Source: Vibrio diabolicus (GTDB lineage Bacteria > Pseudomonadota > Gammaproteobacteria > Enterobacterales > Vibrionaceae). From it: a stretch of DNA of 64,000 nucleotides. The notes below the pieces were generated by a model. That model searched no databases. It saw only the letters and a program-made list of their open reading frames with translations, and was not told the origin of the DNA. The DNA lies in contig CCKK01000023.1 of NCBI GenBank assembly GCA_001048675.1, forward strand, positions 124,001-188,000, in the 5' to 3' direction. Numbering within the stretch: the first letter of the stretch is position 1; the number at the start of each line of letters is the position of its first letter. Shown here piece by piece: positions 25,050 through 33,579 of the stretch. The position numbers and the translations under genes were made by a program.

Positions 25050-25769
25050 ATGGAGAAGATTTCCAATAAAGCGTCAATATGGCTCGGGCTGTGTCTGATA
25101 ATTGGTTTAGGAGTATTGGGCTTTTTTATTCAGCAAACGGCAGTCAAATACAAAGCCTATGAACGAGTGGTAACGGTGAAGGGATTGTCTGAACGAGAGT
25201 ACTCTGCCGATACAGTGATCTGGCCAATTCAGTTCACCTTAGCGAGTAATGATATGGGGGCTATGTTTGATGACATCGATCAGCAAACGCGTTTGATTCT
25301 GGATTTCTTAAGTGCCAAAGGGCTCCCTGAAACGAGCGTTTCCCTTTCTTCTCCTGCTGTCATTGACCGAAAAGCACAGCAATACGGGAGTGAGCAAGAT
25401 ATCGAGTTTCGTTATTTAGCCTCGCGGACCGTTACGGTTTATAGTCAAAGTGTCGATGTGGTTCGAGCGGCAATTAATGAGATTGGTGAGCTAGGAAAAC
25501 AAGGCGTACTGCTAAATCAGGACCCGTACGCGAACCGCATTGAGTACAGCTTTACTAAGCTGAATGATGTAAAGCCAGACATGATTGAAGAGGCGACCAA
25601 AAACGCCCGCGAAGTGGCGCAAAAGTTTGCCAAAGACTCACAGAGTTCACTGGGTAAGATCAAACGTGCCACGCAAGGGCAGTTCTCGATTTATGACCGA
25701 GATAGCAACACGCCTTACATTAAGAAAGTACGAGTGGTCTCAACCGTTCAGTATTACTTATCGGATTAA
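25050..25769 (+). CDS. SIMPL-domain (DUF541) membrane-anchored periplasmic protein
   Basis: Protein of 239 residues. An N-terminal transmembrane anchor (about 10-30, IWLGLCLIIGLGVLGFFIQQ) is followed by a SIMPL/DUF541 domain covering the rest, with the family signature VTVKGLSEREYSADTVIWPIQF at its start and YSFTKLNDVKPDMIEEATKNAREVAQKFAKDS later. Family members such as E. coli YggE affect oxidative stress, but the molecular role is unclear. Translation begins at the ATG preceded by a perfect AGGAGG. It is divergent from the small lipoprotein gene. Confidence 0.85.
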   Translation: MEKISNKASIWLGLCLIIGLGVLGFFIQQTAVKYKAYERVVTVKGLSEREYSADTVIWPIQFTLASNDMGAMFDDIDQQTRLILDFLSAKGLPETSVSLSSPAVIDRKAQQYGSEQDIEFRYLASRTVTVYSQSVDVVRAAINEIGELGKQGVLLNQDPYANRIEYSFTKLNDVKPDMIEEATKNAREVAQKFAKDSQSSLGKIKRATQGQFSIYDRDSNTPYIKKVRVVSTVQYYLSD

Positions 25770-25781
25770 AATAATAGTCAA

Positions 25782-25808
25782 AAAGCCGCTCATCGTGTGA
25801 GCGGCTTT
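25782..25808. terminator. Bidirectional terminator after SIMPL gene
   Basis: Perfect 11-bp stem AAAGCCGCTCA/TGAGCGGCTTT (25782-25792 and 25798-25808) between convergent genes. Confidence 0.85.
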
Positions 25809-25822
25809 CGATAAGACGAGAG

Positions 25823-26872
25823 CTATAGGATAGGATTAATATCTTGCTCTGTATGCTCACCTTCGACCACATCAACAGGTGTGTAATGTTGATAAATCAG
25901 GAAGCCATCTTCTGATGTTTCATGGTTATCTGGTGTATCAACATACGCGGTACAGGTGTACCCAATACTGTAGGTGCCTGGGCCAATGTAACCAAACTCG
26001 TAGCTGTAGGTTGTATTGCCTTCTTCGTCTTGCGATTCATTCACATTAGCTACCGCAACTGGCGCGTTGAGTGGAGCTGTCGCGCCCATATCGCCCATGG
26101 TTGAGCGATCCATCGAACCTGCGTAAAGATAGACTGAGTGAACGGCAGGAACGTCATTTATTGCATTTGATGCTGCACTGTCTGCTTCACACGCTTGATA
26201 CTGAATTTCACTGACTTCACCACCGATATGACCTGATTCTGATGCGTTTACTAAGCTTACCGCATTAGAGTTCATGTTCATGTAATCTTTGCCTGTTGGA
26301 TCTGCCAGGCCTTTACGCAAATCAAACTCGACAACATAGCTATTATGACCAGTATGAACTTTTACATACTGACCTTTTTGCGAAAACTTCAAGCGACCTT
26401 GATCGCTCGTATCTGGTTTAAAACCAAAACAGCTGCCTCGGCTAGGCACAACTAAGCCTTTGATGTTGCCGTCTGTCTTCTCTACGTATGACAGCGTTGT
26501 ATCGTTTAATTGTTTGCCGTCTTTAGCGTACACACACATAGCATAATCACCAGGAGCGATGTCTTGCTCGCTAATGATCGTTTTAGCGTTACTTCCCTGA
26601 TATTCCATTAGATCAACTTGGTGTAGTGCTCCATTGTCACTAACATCTAACAGAATATGTTCTCCAGTTTGTTCGCCAGTTTCTGGGTCAAATGGTACAA
26701 GGACAACATCTTTAAACGCTAAGACGACTTTGTTGGCATCGTCGACAGGCGCATCGGAAACGCTGAGAGAAAAAGTGGCTGCTTCTGTATCGGATGAAGA
26801 GTCGTCGCTACCACAGCCCGTCAATAAAAGACCGCCTGAGATGGCAAGTAAAGGGTAGGTATATTTTTTCAT
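25823..26872 (-). CDS. DUF4382 domain lipoprotein
   Basis: Surface or periplasmic lipoprotein of 349 residues. The signal peptide ends in the lipobox LTGC, followed by a low-complexity serine/aspartate linker. A DUF4382 beta-sandwich domain (about 32-180) begins FSLSVSDAPVDDANKVVLAFKDVVLVP. The C-terminal half looks like a carbohydrate-binding or pilus-like beta domain with several cysteines. Function is unknown; DUF4382 proteins are often predicted to bind metals or sugars. I start at the ATG at 26872, preceded by AGAGG, which places the lipobox correctly; an upstream in-frame start at 26938 does not. Confidence 0.8.
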   Translation of the reverse strand: MKKYTYPLLAISGGLLLTGCGSDDSSSDTEAATFSLSVSDAPVDDANKVVLAFKDVVLVPFDPETGEQTGEHILLDVSDNGALHQVDLMEYQGSNAKTIISEQDIAPGDYAMCVYAKDGKQLNDTTLSYVEKTDGNIKGLVVPSRGSCFGFKPDTSDQGRLKFSQKGQYVKVHTGHNSYVVEFDLRKGLADPTGKDYMNMNSNAVSLVNASESGHIGGEVSEIQYQACEADSAASNAINDVPAVHSVYLYAGSMDRSTMGDMGATAPLNAPVAVANVNESQDEEGNTTYSYEFGYIGPGTYSIGYTCTAYVDTPDNHETSEDGFLIYQHYTPVDVVEGEHTEQDINPIL

Positions 26873-27101
26873 TATGACCTCTTGTTTACACTGCTGATAA
26901 ATGTAAAGGCTAGTCTCAAAGTCGAGAAATGATGTCATTGTATTGTGATAGAGAGGTCAATCTTCAATGGCGTTATATACAAGTCCTTTTTTATTAAAAC
27001 TAAGTTCTTAACTGTGATGAGGGGAGTTTGATAATAGTCAAGCTGGCTTCGTTCTTATGAGCGTAAGTTAGTATGACTTACTGCTAGAAGGAATTAGTAT
27101 C

Positions 27102-27377
27102 ATGGCATACAAGCACTTTATTAGAGAACTACTGGGTTTAGCGATTGTTGTCTCTGTCGTCTTTGGCGTTTTAGGTGTGATGTTAGAGCTCTTTGCACTG
27201 ACGGCACTTTGGGAGCATCAGCAAGCGATAGCTGATGTATTCTTCCATGAATCTCTCTACTTTGTCGTATTTTTAATCCCACCATACTTCCTTTGGAAGT
27301 TGATTAACCGCCCTGAATTGGTTTCTGCGGACCAAGCTTATTTAGCAATGAGATTAGAGGCTGAAAGTCGACAATAA
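27102..27377 (+). CDS. Small membrane protein, function unknown
   Basis: Protein of 91 residues with two predicted transmembrane segments (about 9-37 and 48-66) joined by a short loop EHQQAIADVFFHES, with a charged C-terminal tail KLINRPELVSADQAYLAMRLEAESRQ. A ribosome site AAGGA sits upstream of the ATG. It has its own terminator downstream, which supports a real gene. I do not recognise the family. Confidence 0.65.
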   Translation: MAYKHFIRELLGLAIVVSVVFGVLGVMLELFALTALWEHQQAIADVFFHESLYFVVFLIPPYFLWKLINRPELVSADQAYLAMRLEAESRQ

Positions 27378-27401
27378 GCCGATTGAGTGAGGAGTGAAAA
27401 G

Positions 27402-27431
27402 AAGAGGCTATGAGAAACATCAGCCTCTTTT
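27402..27431. terminator. Bidirectional terminator between the small membrane gene and metQ-like gene
   Basis: Stem AAGAGGCT/AGCCTCTT (27402-27409 and 27422-27429) followed by T residues, between convergent genes. Confidence 0.75.
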
Positions 27432-27470
27432 CTATCTGATTAGTGAGCAAAGTATTCGTTGCTTTATTGA

Positions 27471-28274
27471 TTAAAAAGCTGCTTCGATTGTGCCTTTGAA
27501 CGTACGATCGAGATAATCACGAATTGCTTGAGATTGATAAATAGAAACGAACTTTTTATACGCTTCATTATTTTTGTCTGCTTCACGAGTAGCGATGACC
27601 ATGACGGCCAGCGGTGCGTCTTTTGCTTCAAGATAGATACTTTGTTTCTTCGGATCTAAACCAGAAGACATTACATAGTTCATTGTAATCGCAGCCGCGT
27701 CTACATCATCCAATGTTCGTGGTAACTGGGCGGCATCTACCTCGACAAATTCAAACGACTTTGCATTTTTTGTAATATCAGTTAGGGTGGCTTTGTGGCC
27801 AACACCTTGTTTAAGCTCAATTAAACCTGCATCGGCGAGTAGCAATAGACCACGACCACCATTAGTTGGATCGTTTGGAATTGCTATGCGTGCATTGTTT
27901 GGAAGCTCTTGCAATGAGCGATACTTATTAGAATAAAGCCCCATGCGCATCAGAATGGATTGACCAATCGACACTAATTGGGCGTCATGACTATTGTTGA
28001 AGTTGTCTAAAAATGGTTGGTGCTGATAGCTGTTAATGTTGATGCTACCATCACTAAGCGCGGCATTGGGTGTCACGTAATCAGAAAACTCGATGACTTC
28101 TACATTCAAGCCTTGCTTCGCTGCTTCCTTCGCTACTGCTTCAACTACTTGAGCATGAGGCCCTACGGTTGCTCCCACTTTAATGACAGAGTTATCTTTT
28201 TCTCCACAAGCACTTAAGCCAACTACTGCCGTGAGAACCAAAGCTAGTTTCTTTAGGTGACGAATACTTTTCAT
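27471..28274 (-). CDS. MetQ/NlpA-family methionine-binding lipoprotein
   Basis: Substrate-binding lipoprotein of the methionine ABC importer family, 267 residues. The signal peptide ends in lipobox LSAC (mature Cys23). The NlpA domain has the signature region KVGATVGPHAQVVE, INSYQHQPFLDNFN, RIAIPNDPTNGGRGLLLLADAGLI and ITMNYVMSSGLDP. No ABC ATPase (metN) or permease (metI) is next to it, so it is an orphan binding protein that must use a transporter encoded elsewhere. A MetJ-type operator 21 bases upstream of the start supports methionine-responsive control. It could be called metQ or nlpA. Confidence 0.88.
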   Translation of the reverse strand: MKSIRHLKKLALVLTAVVGLSACGEKDNSVIKVGATVGPHAQVVEAVAKEAAKQGLNVEVIEFSDYVTPNAALSDGSININSYQHQPFLDNFNNSHDAQLVSIGQSILMRMGLYSNKYRSLQELPNNARIAIPNDPTNGGRGLLLLADAGLIELKQGVGHKATLTDITKNAKSFEFVEVDAAQLPRTLDDVDAAAITMNYVMSSGLDPKKQSIYLEAKDAPLAVMVIATREADKNNEAYKKFVSIYQSQAIRDYLDRTFKGTIEAAF

Positions 28275-28294
28275 TGTAACTCCATTTTTATTTT

Positions 28295-28318
28295 AGACGT
28301 CCATACGTTTACATGTCC
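28295..28318. promoter_or_regulatory. Triple MetJ-box operator
   Basis: Three adjacent 8-mers AGACGTCC, ATACGTTT and ACATGTCC match the met box AGACGTCT at 7, 6 and about 5 of 8 positions in perfect 8-bp phase. They are just upstream of the metQ-like gene. MetJ bound to S-adenosylmethionine binds tandem boxes of exactly this layout. Confidence 0.72.
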
Positions 28319-28515
28319 ATCCTATCAGAAGTCGAAAAAGGGTCAATGGTTTAAATAGCGAGCAGACATTTTGTTTCTACAACTATATAGAAGCTTGGTA
28401 ATAAGCGAAAAGAAAGAGAGGGTAGAATCGAGGAAGATGATAAGTTTGAAGTTGTTGAGGATATGAGCAACGAATTACTACACACACAACTGTACCCAAA
28501 GTCAGCAGACACAAA

Positions 28516-28549
28516 AAAGGCGTAGTAGGTACTAACCTGCTACGCCTTT
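28516..28549 (-). terminator. Terminator after tRNA-Ile
   Basis: Long stem AAAGGCGTAG-T-AGG paired with CCT-G-CTACGCCTTT (one mismatch), followed on the minus strand by six T residues. It lies just downstream of the tRNA. Confidence 0.85.
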
Positions 28550-28556
28550 CGAAATT

Positions 28557-28632
28557 TGGTGGCCCCTCGCAGACTTGAACTGCGGACCAATCGATTATGA
28601 GTCGACTGCTCTAACCACTGAGCTAAGGGGCC
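28557..28632 (-). tRNA. ileX: tRNA-Ile with CAU anticodon (Ile2)
   Basis: A 76-base tRNA with encoded 3' CCA. The acceptor stem GGCCCCT pairs with AGGGGCC; the D arm is AGCTCAGTGGTTAGAGC, and the anticodon loop is CTCATAA with anticodon CAT. The sequence closely follows E. coli ileX, in which the cytidine is changed to lysidine by TilS so that it reads AUA. An initiator or elongator Met tRNA is less likely given that similarity. E. coli ileX is also next to rpoD. Confidence 0.88.
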
Positions 28633-28730
28633 TTAATAGGACAACGATTATAGGGGAAGCGTTGCAAGGTGTCTAGATACCAACTAGGGCAATTGCGCTT
28701 AGTTTTTATCCACTTAGCACAGTCGATAAT

Positions 28731-28760
28731 AAAAAAGGTGACCTAAAGTCACCTTTTTTT
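28731..28760 (-). terminator. Terminator after rpoD
   Basis: Perfect 12-bp stem AAAAAAGGTGAC/GTCACCTTTTTT (28731-28742 and 28748-28759) with a five-base loop; the minus strand continues with T residues. Confidence 0.9.
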
Positions 28761-28787
28761 GATTTCTAAAGCTTATATGCGCTGCGT

Positions 28788-30650
28788 TTATTCGTCTAGG
28801 AAGCTGCGCAGAGTCTCTGAGCGGCTTGGGTGACGAAGTTTACGTAGTGCTTTTGCTTCGATCTGACGGATACGCTCACGAGTAACGTCGAACTGCTTAC
28901 CAACTTCTTCTAGAGTATGGTCAGTGTTCATGTCAATACCAAAGCGCATACGAAGTACTTTCGCTTCACGTGGCGTTAGACCTGCAAGCACGTCTTTTGT
29001 CGCCACTTTAAGGCTGGTTGCAGTTGCAGAATCTAGCGGCAGTTCTAGCGTTGTATCTTCGATAAAATCACCTAGATGCGAATCTTCGTCGTCACCGATT
29101 GGTGTCTCCATTGAGATAGGCTCTTTAGCGATTTTCAGAACTTTGCGAATCTTGTCTTCTGGCATCTGCATGCGCTCAGCCAGTTCTTCCGGTAGTGGCT
29201 CACGACCCATCTCTTGCAGCATTTGACGAGAGATACGGTTTAGCTTGTTGATCGTTTCGATCATGTGTACCGGGATACGAATCGTACGTGCTTGGTCCGC
29301 GATTGAACGAGTGATTGCCTGACGGATCCACCACGTTGCGTAAGTCGAGAACTTGTAACCACGACGGTATTCGAACTTATCTACCGCTTTCATCAGACCG
29401 ATGTTACCTTCCTGGATAAGATCCAAGAACTGTAGGCCACGGTTGGTGTATTTCTTCGCGATAGAAATTACAAGACGCAAGTTCGCTTCAACCATCTCTT
29501 TCTTCGCACGGCGAGCTTTTGCTTCACCGATAGACATACGACGGCTGATGTCTTTAATGTTTTGAACGTTCAGAGAAGTCTCTTCTTCAATCATTTTTAG
29601 CTTAGCGATTGAGCGACGGATTTCTTCTTCGTTACGTTTGATCTTTTCAGCGTATGGCTTGTCTGAAGCAAGAACTTCATCCAACCAAGCTTCACTTGAT
29701 TCATTACCAGTGAACAGCGCGATGAATGATTTCTTCGGCATTTTGCCGTATTCAACCACAGACTTCATGATCAGGCGTTCTTGAGTACGAACGCGATCCA
29801 TAGCGGTACGCAGCTCATTCACTAGGTGATCAAACTGTTTAGGCGTTAGACGAAACTCGCGGAATACGTCTAGCATCATTTCATTAGCAACGGTTGCTTT
29901 CGGGCTGTTATAGCCGTACTCGTTGATTGCTAATTGAAGATTTTGATAGGTGCTGCGTAGTTGGTTGAATTTCTCTAGCGCTAACTCTGGATCGATACCT
30001 ACATCTTCTTCAGAATCATCTGAATCGTCATCGCTATCTTCGTCGTCATCAACGTCTTCATCGTCTTCTTCTTCTAACTGAGATTCAGTCAGTTCAGAAC
30101 CGATGTGTGTTGCTGTTGGGGCAGCGGTGTCGTCAGCATCTGGGTCTACAAAACCTGAAATAAGGTCAGTAAGACGTAGTTCTTCAGCTTGAACTTTGTC
30201 AAATTGCTCAAGAATGTACGGAATCGTACCTGGGTATTCAGCAACAGACGATTGAACTTGGTTAATACCTTCTTCAATACGTTTTGCGATGTCGATTTCG
30301 CCTTCGCGAGTTAGAAGTTCGACAGTACCCATCTCACGCATGTACATACGTACTGGGTCTGTTGTACGACCAATCTCACTCTCTACGCTAGACAGTGCAG
30401 CGGCTGCAGCTTCGGCTGCATCTTCATCGGTAATATTTGTGTCATCGTTCAGTGCTAAATCATCAGCATCAGGAGCAGTTTCTACTACCTTAATGCCCAT
30501 GTCGTTGATCATCTGAATGATGTCTTCTACCTGTTCTGAATCTACGATTTCAGCAGGTAGGTGGTCATTTACTTCGGCGTAGGTCAGATAGCCTTGTTCC
30601 TTGCCTTTAATAACAAGTGACTTTAGCTGTGACTGCGGATTGTGATCCAT
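28788..30650 (-). CDS. rpoD: RNA polymerase primary sigma factor, sigma-70
   Basis: Housekeeping sigma factor, 620 residues, against 613 in E. coli. I start at the ATG at 30650 (MDHNPQSQLKSLVIKGKEQGYLT), which aligns with the E. coli start; an in-frame upstream start at 30707 would add an unrelated leader. Region 1.1, a DPVRMYMREMGTVELLTREGE region 1.2, an acidic insert of D and E residues in the non-conserved region, regions 2.1-2.4 (YATWWIRQAITRSIADQARTIR), region 3 and region 4.2 (VTRERIRQIEAKALRKLRHP) are all intact. It is last in rpsU-yqeY-dnaG-rpoD. Confidence 0.98.
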   Translation of the reverse strand: MDHNPQSQLKSLVIKGKEQGYLTYAEVNDHLPAEIVDSEQVEDIIQMINDMGIKVVETAPDADDLALNDDTNITDEDAAEAAAAALSSVESEIGRTTDPVRMYMREMGTVELLTREGEIDIAKRIEEGINQVQSSVAEYPGTIPYILEQFDKVQAEELRLTDLISGFVDPDADDTAAPTATHIGSELTESQLEEEDDEDVDDDEDSDDDSDDSEEDVGIDPELALEKFNQLRSTYQNLQLAINEYGYNSPKATVANEMMLDVFREFRLTPKQFDHLVNELRTAMDRVRTQERLIMKSVVEYGKMPKKSFIALFTGNESSEAWLDEVLASDKPYAEKIKRNEEEIRRSIAKLKMIEEETSLNVQNIKDISRRMSIGEAKARRAKKEMVEANLRLVISIAKKYTNRGLQFLDLIQEGNIGLMKAVDKFEYRRGYKFSTYATWWIRQAITRSIADQARTIRIPVHMIETINKLNRISRQMLQEMGREPLPEELAERMQMPEDKIRKVLKIAKEPISMETPIGDDEDSHLGDFIEDTTLELPLDSATATSLKVATKDVLAGLTPREAKVLRMRFGIDMNTDHTLEEVGKQFDVTRERIRQIEAKALRKLRHPSRSETLRSFLDE

Positions 30651-30749
30651 AGACGGTATCCAACTTCGTAATCTGGTGAAGGAATCAGTATGCGAAATGC
30701 AAACCACTTACTATAACAAATTAAATCGTTGCTGACTAATTAAACAGGG

Positions 30750-32516
30750 TTACGCTTTTAAATCTAGCATAAGTGCTAGCAGCTCCCTTTTCTCTTCGGC
30801 TGATAAACCGACACTTCTTGCTTTGGCCTGCAGGTTTTCAATTTGTTTTTCTACGCACTGGGCAATAATTTTATCCAGTGAGTCTAAAAATATTTCTTCT
30901 TGGTTGTCCTCATCGAGTGGAATGTCCCAACTCGCGAGACGAGACAGAAGGGTCTCATTTTGGCTGTTTCGCCAATGCTCTAATAATTGGCCTGTGTTGA
31001 TATGGGGATGCGCTTGGCATTTATCAAGTACATCAACAAATAAACTTAGACCAGGAATGGGTAAATCTCTAACGCTAGTTAGATCTGGCACCATACTTAC
31101 GTATTGTGGGTTTTGAATCAGTAACGCGATCACTTCTCGCATCGGCGTTCGCTTGATTTCTTTATGAGGTTGAGGCCTTTTATCCTCTTTACCTTGTTTT
31201 GAAATTAGCTGCTGTAGTTGGCGTTCATCAACCAAACCCAAACGGCGGCCAAGCAGTTCTCTCAAGTATAGTCTTAAAGTGCCGCCAGGGACTTTGTCGA
31301 TGAGAGGAACAGCAAGGGTACTCAGTTTTGCCATGCCTTCTTTCGTGCTCATATCGACTTGCTGAGTCAATGAGCTGAACATGAATTCAGACAAGGGCAT
31401 CGCATTAGACACTTGTTGTTCAAATGCTTGTTTTCCGTTTTGTCGGATATAAGAGTCGGGATCTTCTCCATCCGGCAAAAACATGAATTTTAACTGGCGA
31501 CCATCAGTTAGGTAAGGCAATGCATTTTCCATGGCACGCCACGCGGCTTCACGACCTGCGCGGTCACCGTCGTAACAACATACGACGGTGCTTGTTTGCC
31601 TGAACAACACTTGCAAGTGATCGCCCGTTGTAGAGGTACCCAATGAGGCAACGGAATAATCTACGCCATATTGAGCAAGCGCGACAACATCCATATAGCC
31701 TTCAACCACTAAAATTTGTGGTGGCTCACGGTACGCTTGTAGTACTTCATAAAGGCCATACAGTTCTTTACCTTTATGAAATATCGGGGTTTCGGGTGAG
31801 TTGAGATATTTCGGTGTCCCATCACCTAATACTCGCCCCCCAAAGCCTATCACTCGGCCGCGTCTGTCTCGAATAGGAAACATCACTCGACCACGGAATC
31901 GGTCGTAGCGGTTGCCTTTATCGTTTTCGATCAACATGCCGCCTGTGACGAGCATGTCTTGGTTTTCTTTATTCTGGCCAAAGTTCTTACGAACTAAATC
32001 CCATTCATCAGCCACATAGCCGATGCCAAACTTCTGGACGATTTCACCAGACAGGCCGCGATCTTTTAGATACTCAATTGCCACTTTACTTGCTGGCTGC
32101 TTGAGTTGGTTACGATAAAATTGAGCAATGCTGCCCATTAAGTCGTATAGATTACGTTTTTCACTGCTGCTTGCTTGTGGGCCTGACTGGAACGAACCAT
32201 TACCGCCGCTACGTTGTTCGCGAGGAACATCTAAGCCCAAGTATGAAGCGAGTTCTTCAATGGCTTCGACGAATTCTAGCCGGTCGAATTCCATCAAGAA
32301 GTCGATCGCATTTCCGTGCGCACCACAACCAAAACAATGGTAGAACTGCTTTTCTTGACTGACGCTGAATGACGGCGTCTTTTCGTTGTGGAACGGGCAG
32401 CATGCGCCGTAGTTTTTGCCTTTTTTCTTAAGTTTCACACGTGCGTCGATGATATCGACAATATCAAGTCGAGCTAGAAGGTCATCGATAAAACTGCGAG
32501 GGATGTGTCCAGCCAT
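30750..32516 (-). CDS. dnaG: DNA primase
   Basis: Makes RNA primers at replication forks. It has 588 residues from the ATG at 32516 (MAGHIPRSFIDDLLARLDIVDIID). The N-terminal CHC2 zinc finger is clear (CCPFHNEKTPSFSVSQ, then HCFGCGAHG). The TOPRIM core has VEGYMDVVALAQYG and the metal ligands of CYDGDRAGREAAWRA, and a C-terminal DnaB-binding helical domain follows. It is third in the macromolecular synthesis operon, 99 bases before rpoD; a stem-loop terminator lies upstream of it. Confidence 0.97.
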   Translation of the reverse strand: MAGHIPRSFIDDLLARLDIVDIIDARVKLKKKGKNYGACCPFHNEKTPSFSVSQEKQFYHCFGCGAHGNAIDFLMEFDRLEFVEAIEELASYLGLDVPREQRSGGNGSFQSGPQASSSEKRNLYDLMGSIAQFYRNQLKQPASKVAIEYLKDRGLSGEIVQKFGIGYVADEWDLVRKNFGQNKENQDMLVTGGMLIENDKGNRYDRFRGRVMFPIRDRRGRVIGFGGRVLGDGTPKYLNSPETPIFHKGKELYGLYEVLQAYREPPQILVVEGYMDVVALAQYGVDYSVASLGTSTTGDHLQVLFRQTSTVVCCYDGDRAGREAAWRAMENALPYLTDGRQLKFMFLPDGEDPDSYIRQNGKQAFEQQVSNAMPLSEFMFSSLTQQVDMSTKEGMAKLSTLAVPLIDKVPGGTLRLYLRELLGRRLGLVDERQLQQLISKQGKEDKRPQPHKEIKRTPMREVIALLIQNPQYVSMVPDLTSVRDLPIPGLSLFVDVLDKCQAHPHINTGQLLEHWRNSQNETLLSRLASWDIPLDEDNQEEIFLDSLDKIIAQCVEKQIENLQAKARSVGLSAEEKRELLALMLDLKA

Positions 32517-32609
32517 AAAACCTAACAAAAAAAGAAGATGAGTGGAGTGAATGCTTTAAAAGAATAAGCGTGTTGCTCACTTATTTCATTCCATTCATCC
32601 AGATACAAA

Positions 32610-32642
32610 CAAGCCGTGCGTTCCAAAGGATAGCACGGCTTG
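32610..32642 (-). terminator. Internal terminator/attenuator between yqeY and dnaG
   Basis: Perfect 10-bp inverted repeat CAAGCCGTGC/GCACGGCTTG (32610-32619 and 32633-32642). On the minus strand it is followed by TTTGTATC. It matches the position of the internal terminator known in the E. coli rpsU-dnaG-rpoD operon, which keeps primase levels low relative to S21. Confidence 0.7.
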
Positions 32643-32662
32643 CTGCAATTGGGTGGGGTATC

Positions 32663-33106
32663 TTAAGCCAGTTTAGCGCGAACTAAACCGCTTACTTTAC
32701 CCATATCTGCGCGCCCTTGAATTTGCGGTTTCAGAACGCCCATTACTTTGCCCATGTCTTGCATGCCAGCTGCACCAGATTCAGCAATCGCGTTCTCGAT
32801 AAGAGCCGCTACTTCTTCGTCTGTCAGTGGTTGAGGCATAAAGTCCTCAAGAACGGTAATTTCTGCTTGTTCCGCATCAGCAAGATCTTGACGACCCGCT
32901 GCTTCATACTGCGCTACAGAATCGCGACGTTGTTTAACCATTTTGGTCAATACTGCAAGAATGTCGTCATCGTTCAGAGTGATCTGCTCGTCAACTTCAC
33001 GTTGCTTGATTGCTGATAGGGCTAAACGAATAGTACCAAGGCGCAATTTGTCCTTGGCTTTCATCGCTAATTTTTGCTCTTCTTTGAGTTGATCAATCAG
33101 AGCCAT
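32663..33106 (-). CDS. yqeY: GatB/YqeY-domain protein
   Basis: Protein of 147 residues made up of a single YqeY domain, the tRNA-binding-like tail domain of the GatB amidotransferase subunit. It has the characteristic KAKDKLRLGTIRLALSAIKQREVDEQ and the C-terminal GKVMGVLKPQIQGRADMGKVSGLVR. Its role is unclear; a link to tRNA or amide handling is inferred from the domain. It sits between rpsU and dnaG, an insertion relative to the classic three-gene E. coli operon. Confidence 0.9.
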   Translation of the reverse strand: MALIDQLKEEQKLAMKAKDKLRLGTIRLALSAIKQREVDEQITLNDDDILAVLTKMVKQRRDSVAQYEAAGRQDLADAEQAEITVLEDFMPQPLTDEEVAALIENAIAESGAAGMQDMGKVMGVLKPQIQGRADMGKVSGLVRAKLA

Positions 33107-33133
33107 AACTAAATTCCTTTTGGAGCTCAGTTA

Positions 33134-33349
33134 TTAGTACAGGCGAACGCGACGAGCGTTTTCGCGAGCTAGCTTCTTAGCGTGACGCTTTTGAGCTGCT
33201 GCTTTAGCGCGTTTGCGAACTGTAGTTGGTTTTTCGTAGTGCTCACGACGACGCACTTCAGAAAGGATACCTGCTTTTTCGCAAGAGCGCTTGAAACGAC
33301 GTAGAGCAACGTCGAACGGTTCGTTTTCACGTACTTTAACTACTGGCAT
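33134..33349 (-). CDS. rpsU: 30S ribosomal protein S21
   Basis: Small-subunit ribosomal protein of 71 residues, the standard length. [29 protein letters not shown] and the arginine/lysine-rich tail [15 protein letters not shown] are typical. It is first in rpsU-yqeY-dnaG-rpoD, behind a good sigma-70 promoter and a leader containing a hairpin. Confidence 0.98.
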
Positions 33350-33393
33350 ATGCCTTTCACCTCAGGGGTTATTCGTTAACGCTGGCATTCAAC

Positions 33394-33418
33394 AGACCAA
33401 ATCACAATTGTTTGGTCT
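33394..33418 (-). promoter_or_regulatory. Hairpin in the rpsU leader
   Basis: Perfect 8-bp inverted repeat AGACCAAA/TTTGGTCT (33394-33401 and 33411-33418), about 45 bases upstream of the rpsU start and inside its predicted leader RNA. No T run follows, so it is a possible control element rather than a terminator. Confidence 0.45.
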
Positions 33419-33447
33419 CTTACCAGCTTGATCAAAAATGGTGCGGA

Positions 33448-33477
33448 ATTTTAATCCGATCACAACTACTTTGTAAA
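33448..33477 (-). promoter_or_regulatory. Sigma-70 promoter of the rpsU operon
   Basis: On the minus strand TTTACA (33472-33477), an 18-bp spacer and TAAAAT (33448-33453). This predicts a leader of about 90 bases before rpsU. Confidence 0.6.
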
Positions 33478-33507
33478 GCCTTTTGTCGATTATTGTCTGT
33501 ACAAAAT

Positions 33508-33536
33508 TTGTTTGCAGCACCAAGGCGAGGTAATAT
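33508..33536 (+). promoter_or_regulatory. Candidate promoter of tsaD
   Basis: TTGTTT (33508-33513), a 17-bp spacer and TAATAT (33531-33536), about 45 bases upstream of the tsaD ATG, divergent from the rpsU promoter. Confidence 0.5.
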
Positions 33537-33579
33537 GACGCCCAAATTTCCTCTATACAGAAAGCATACTGAGAAAACC

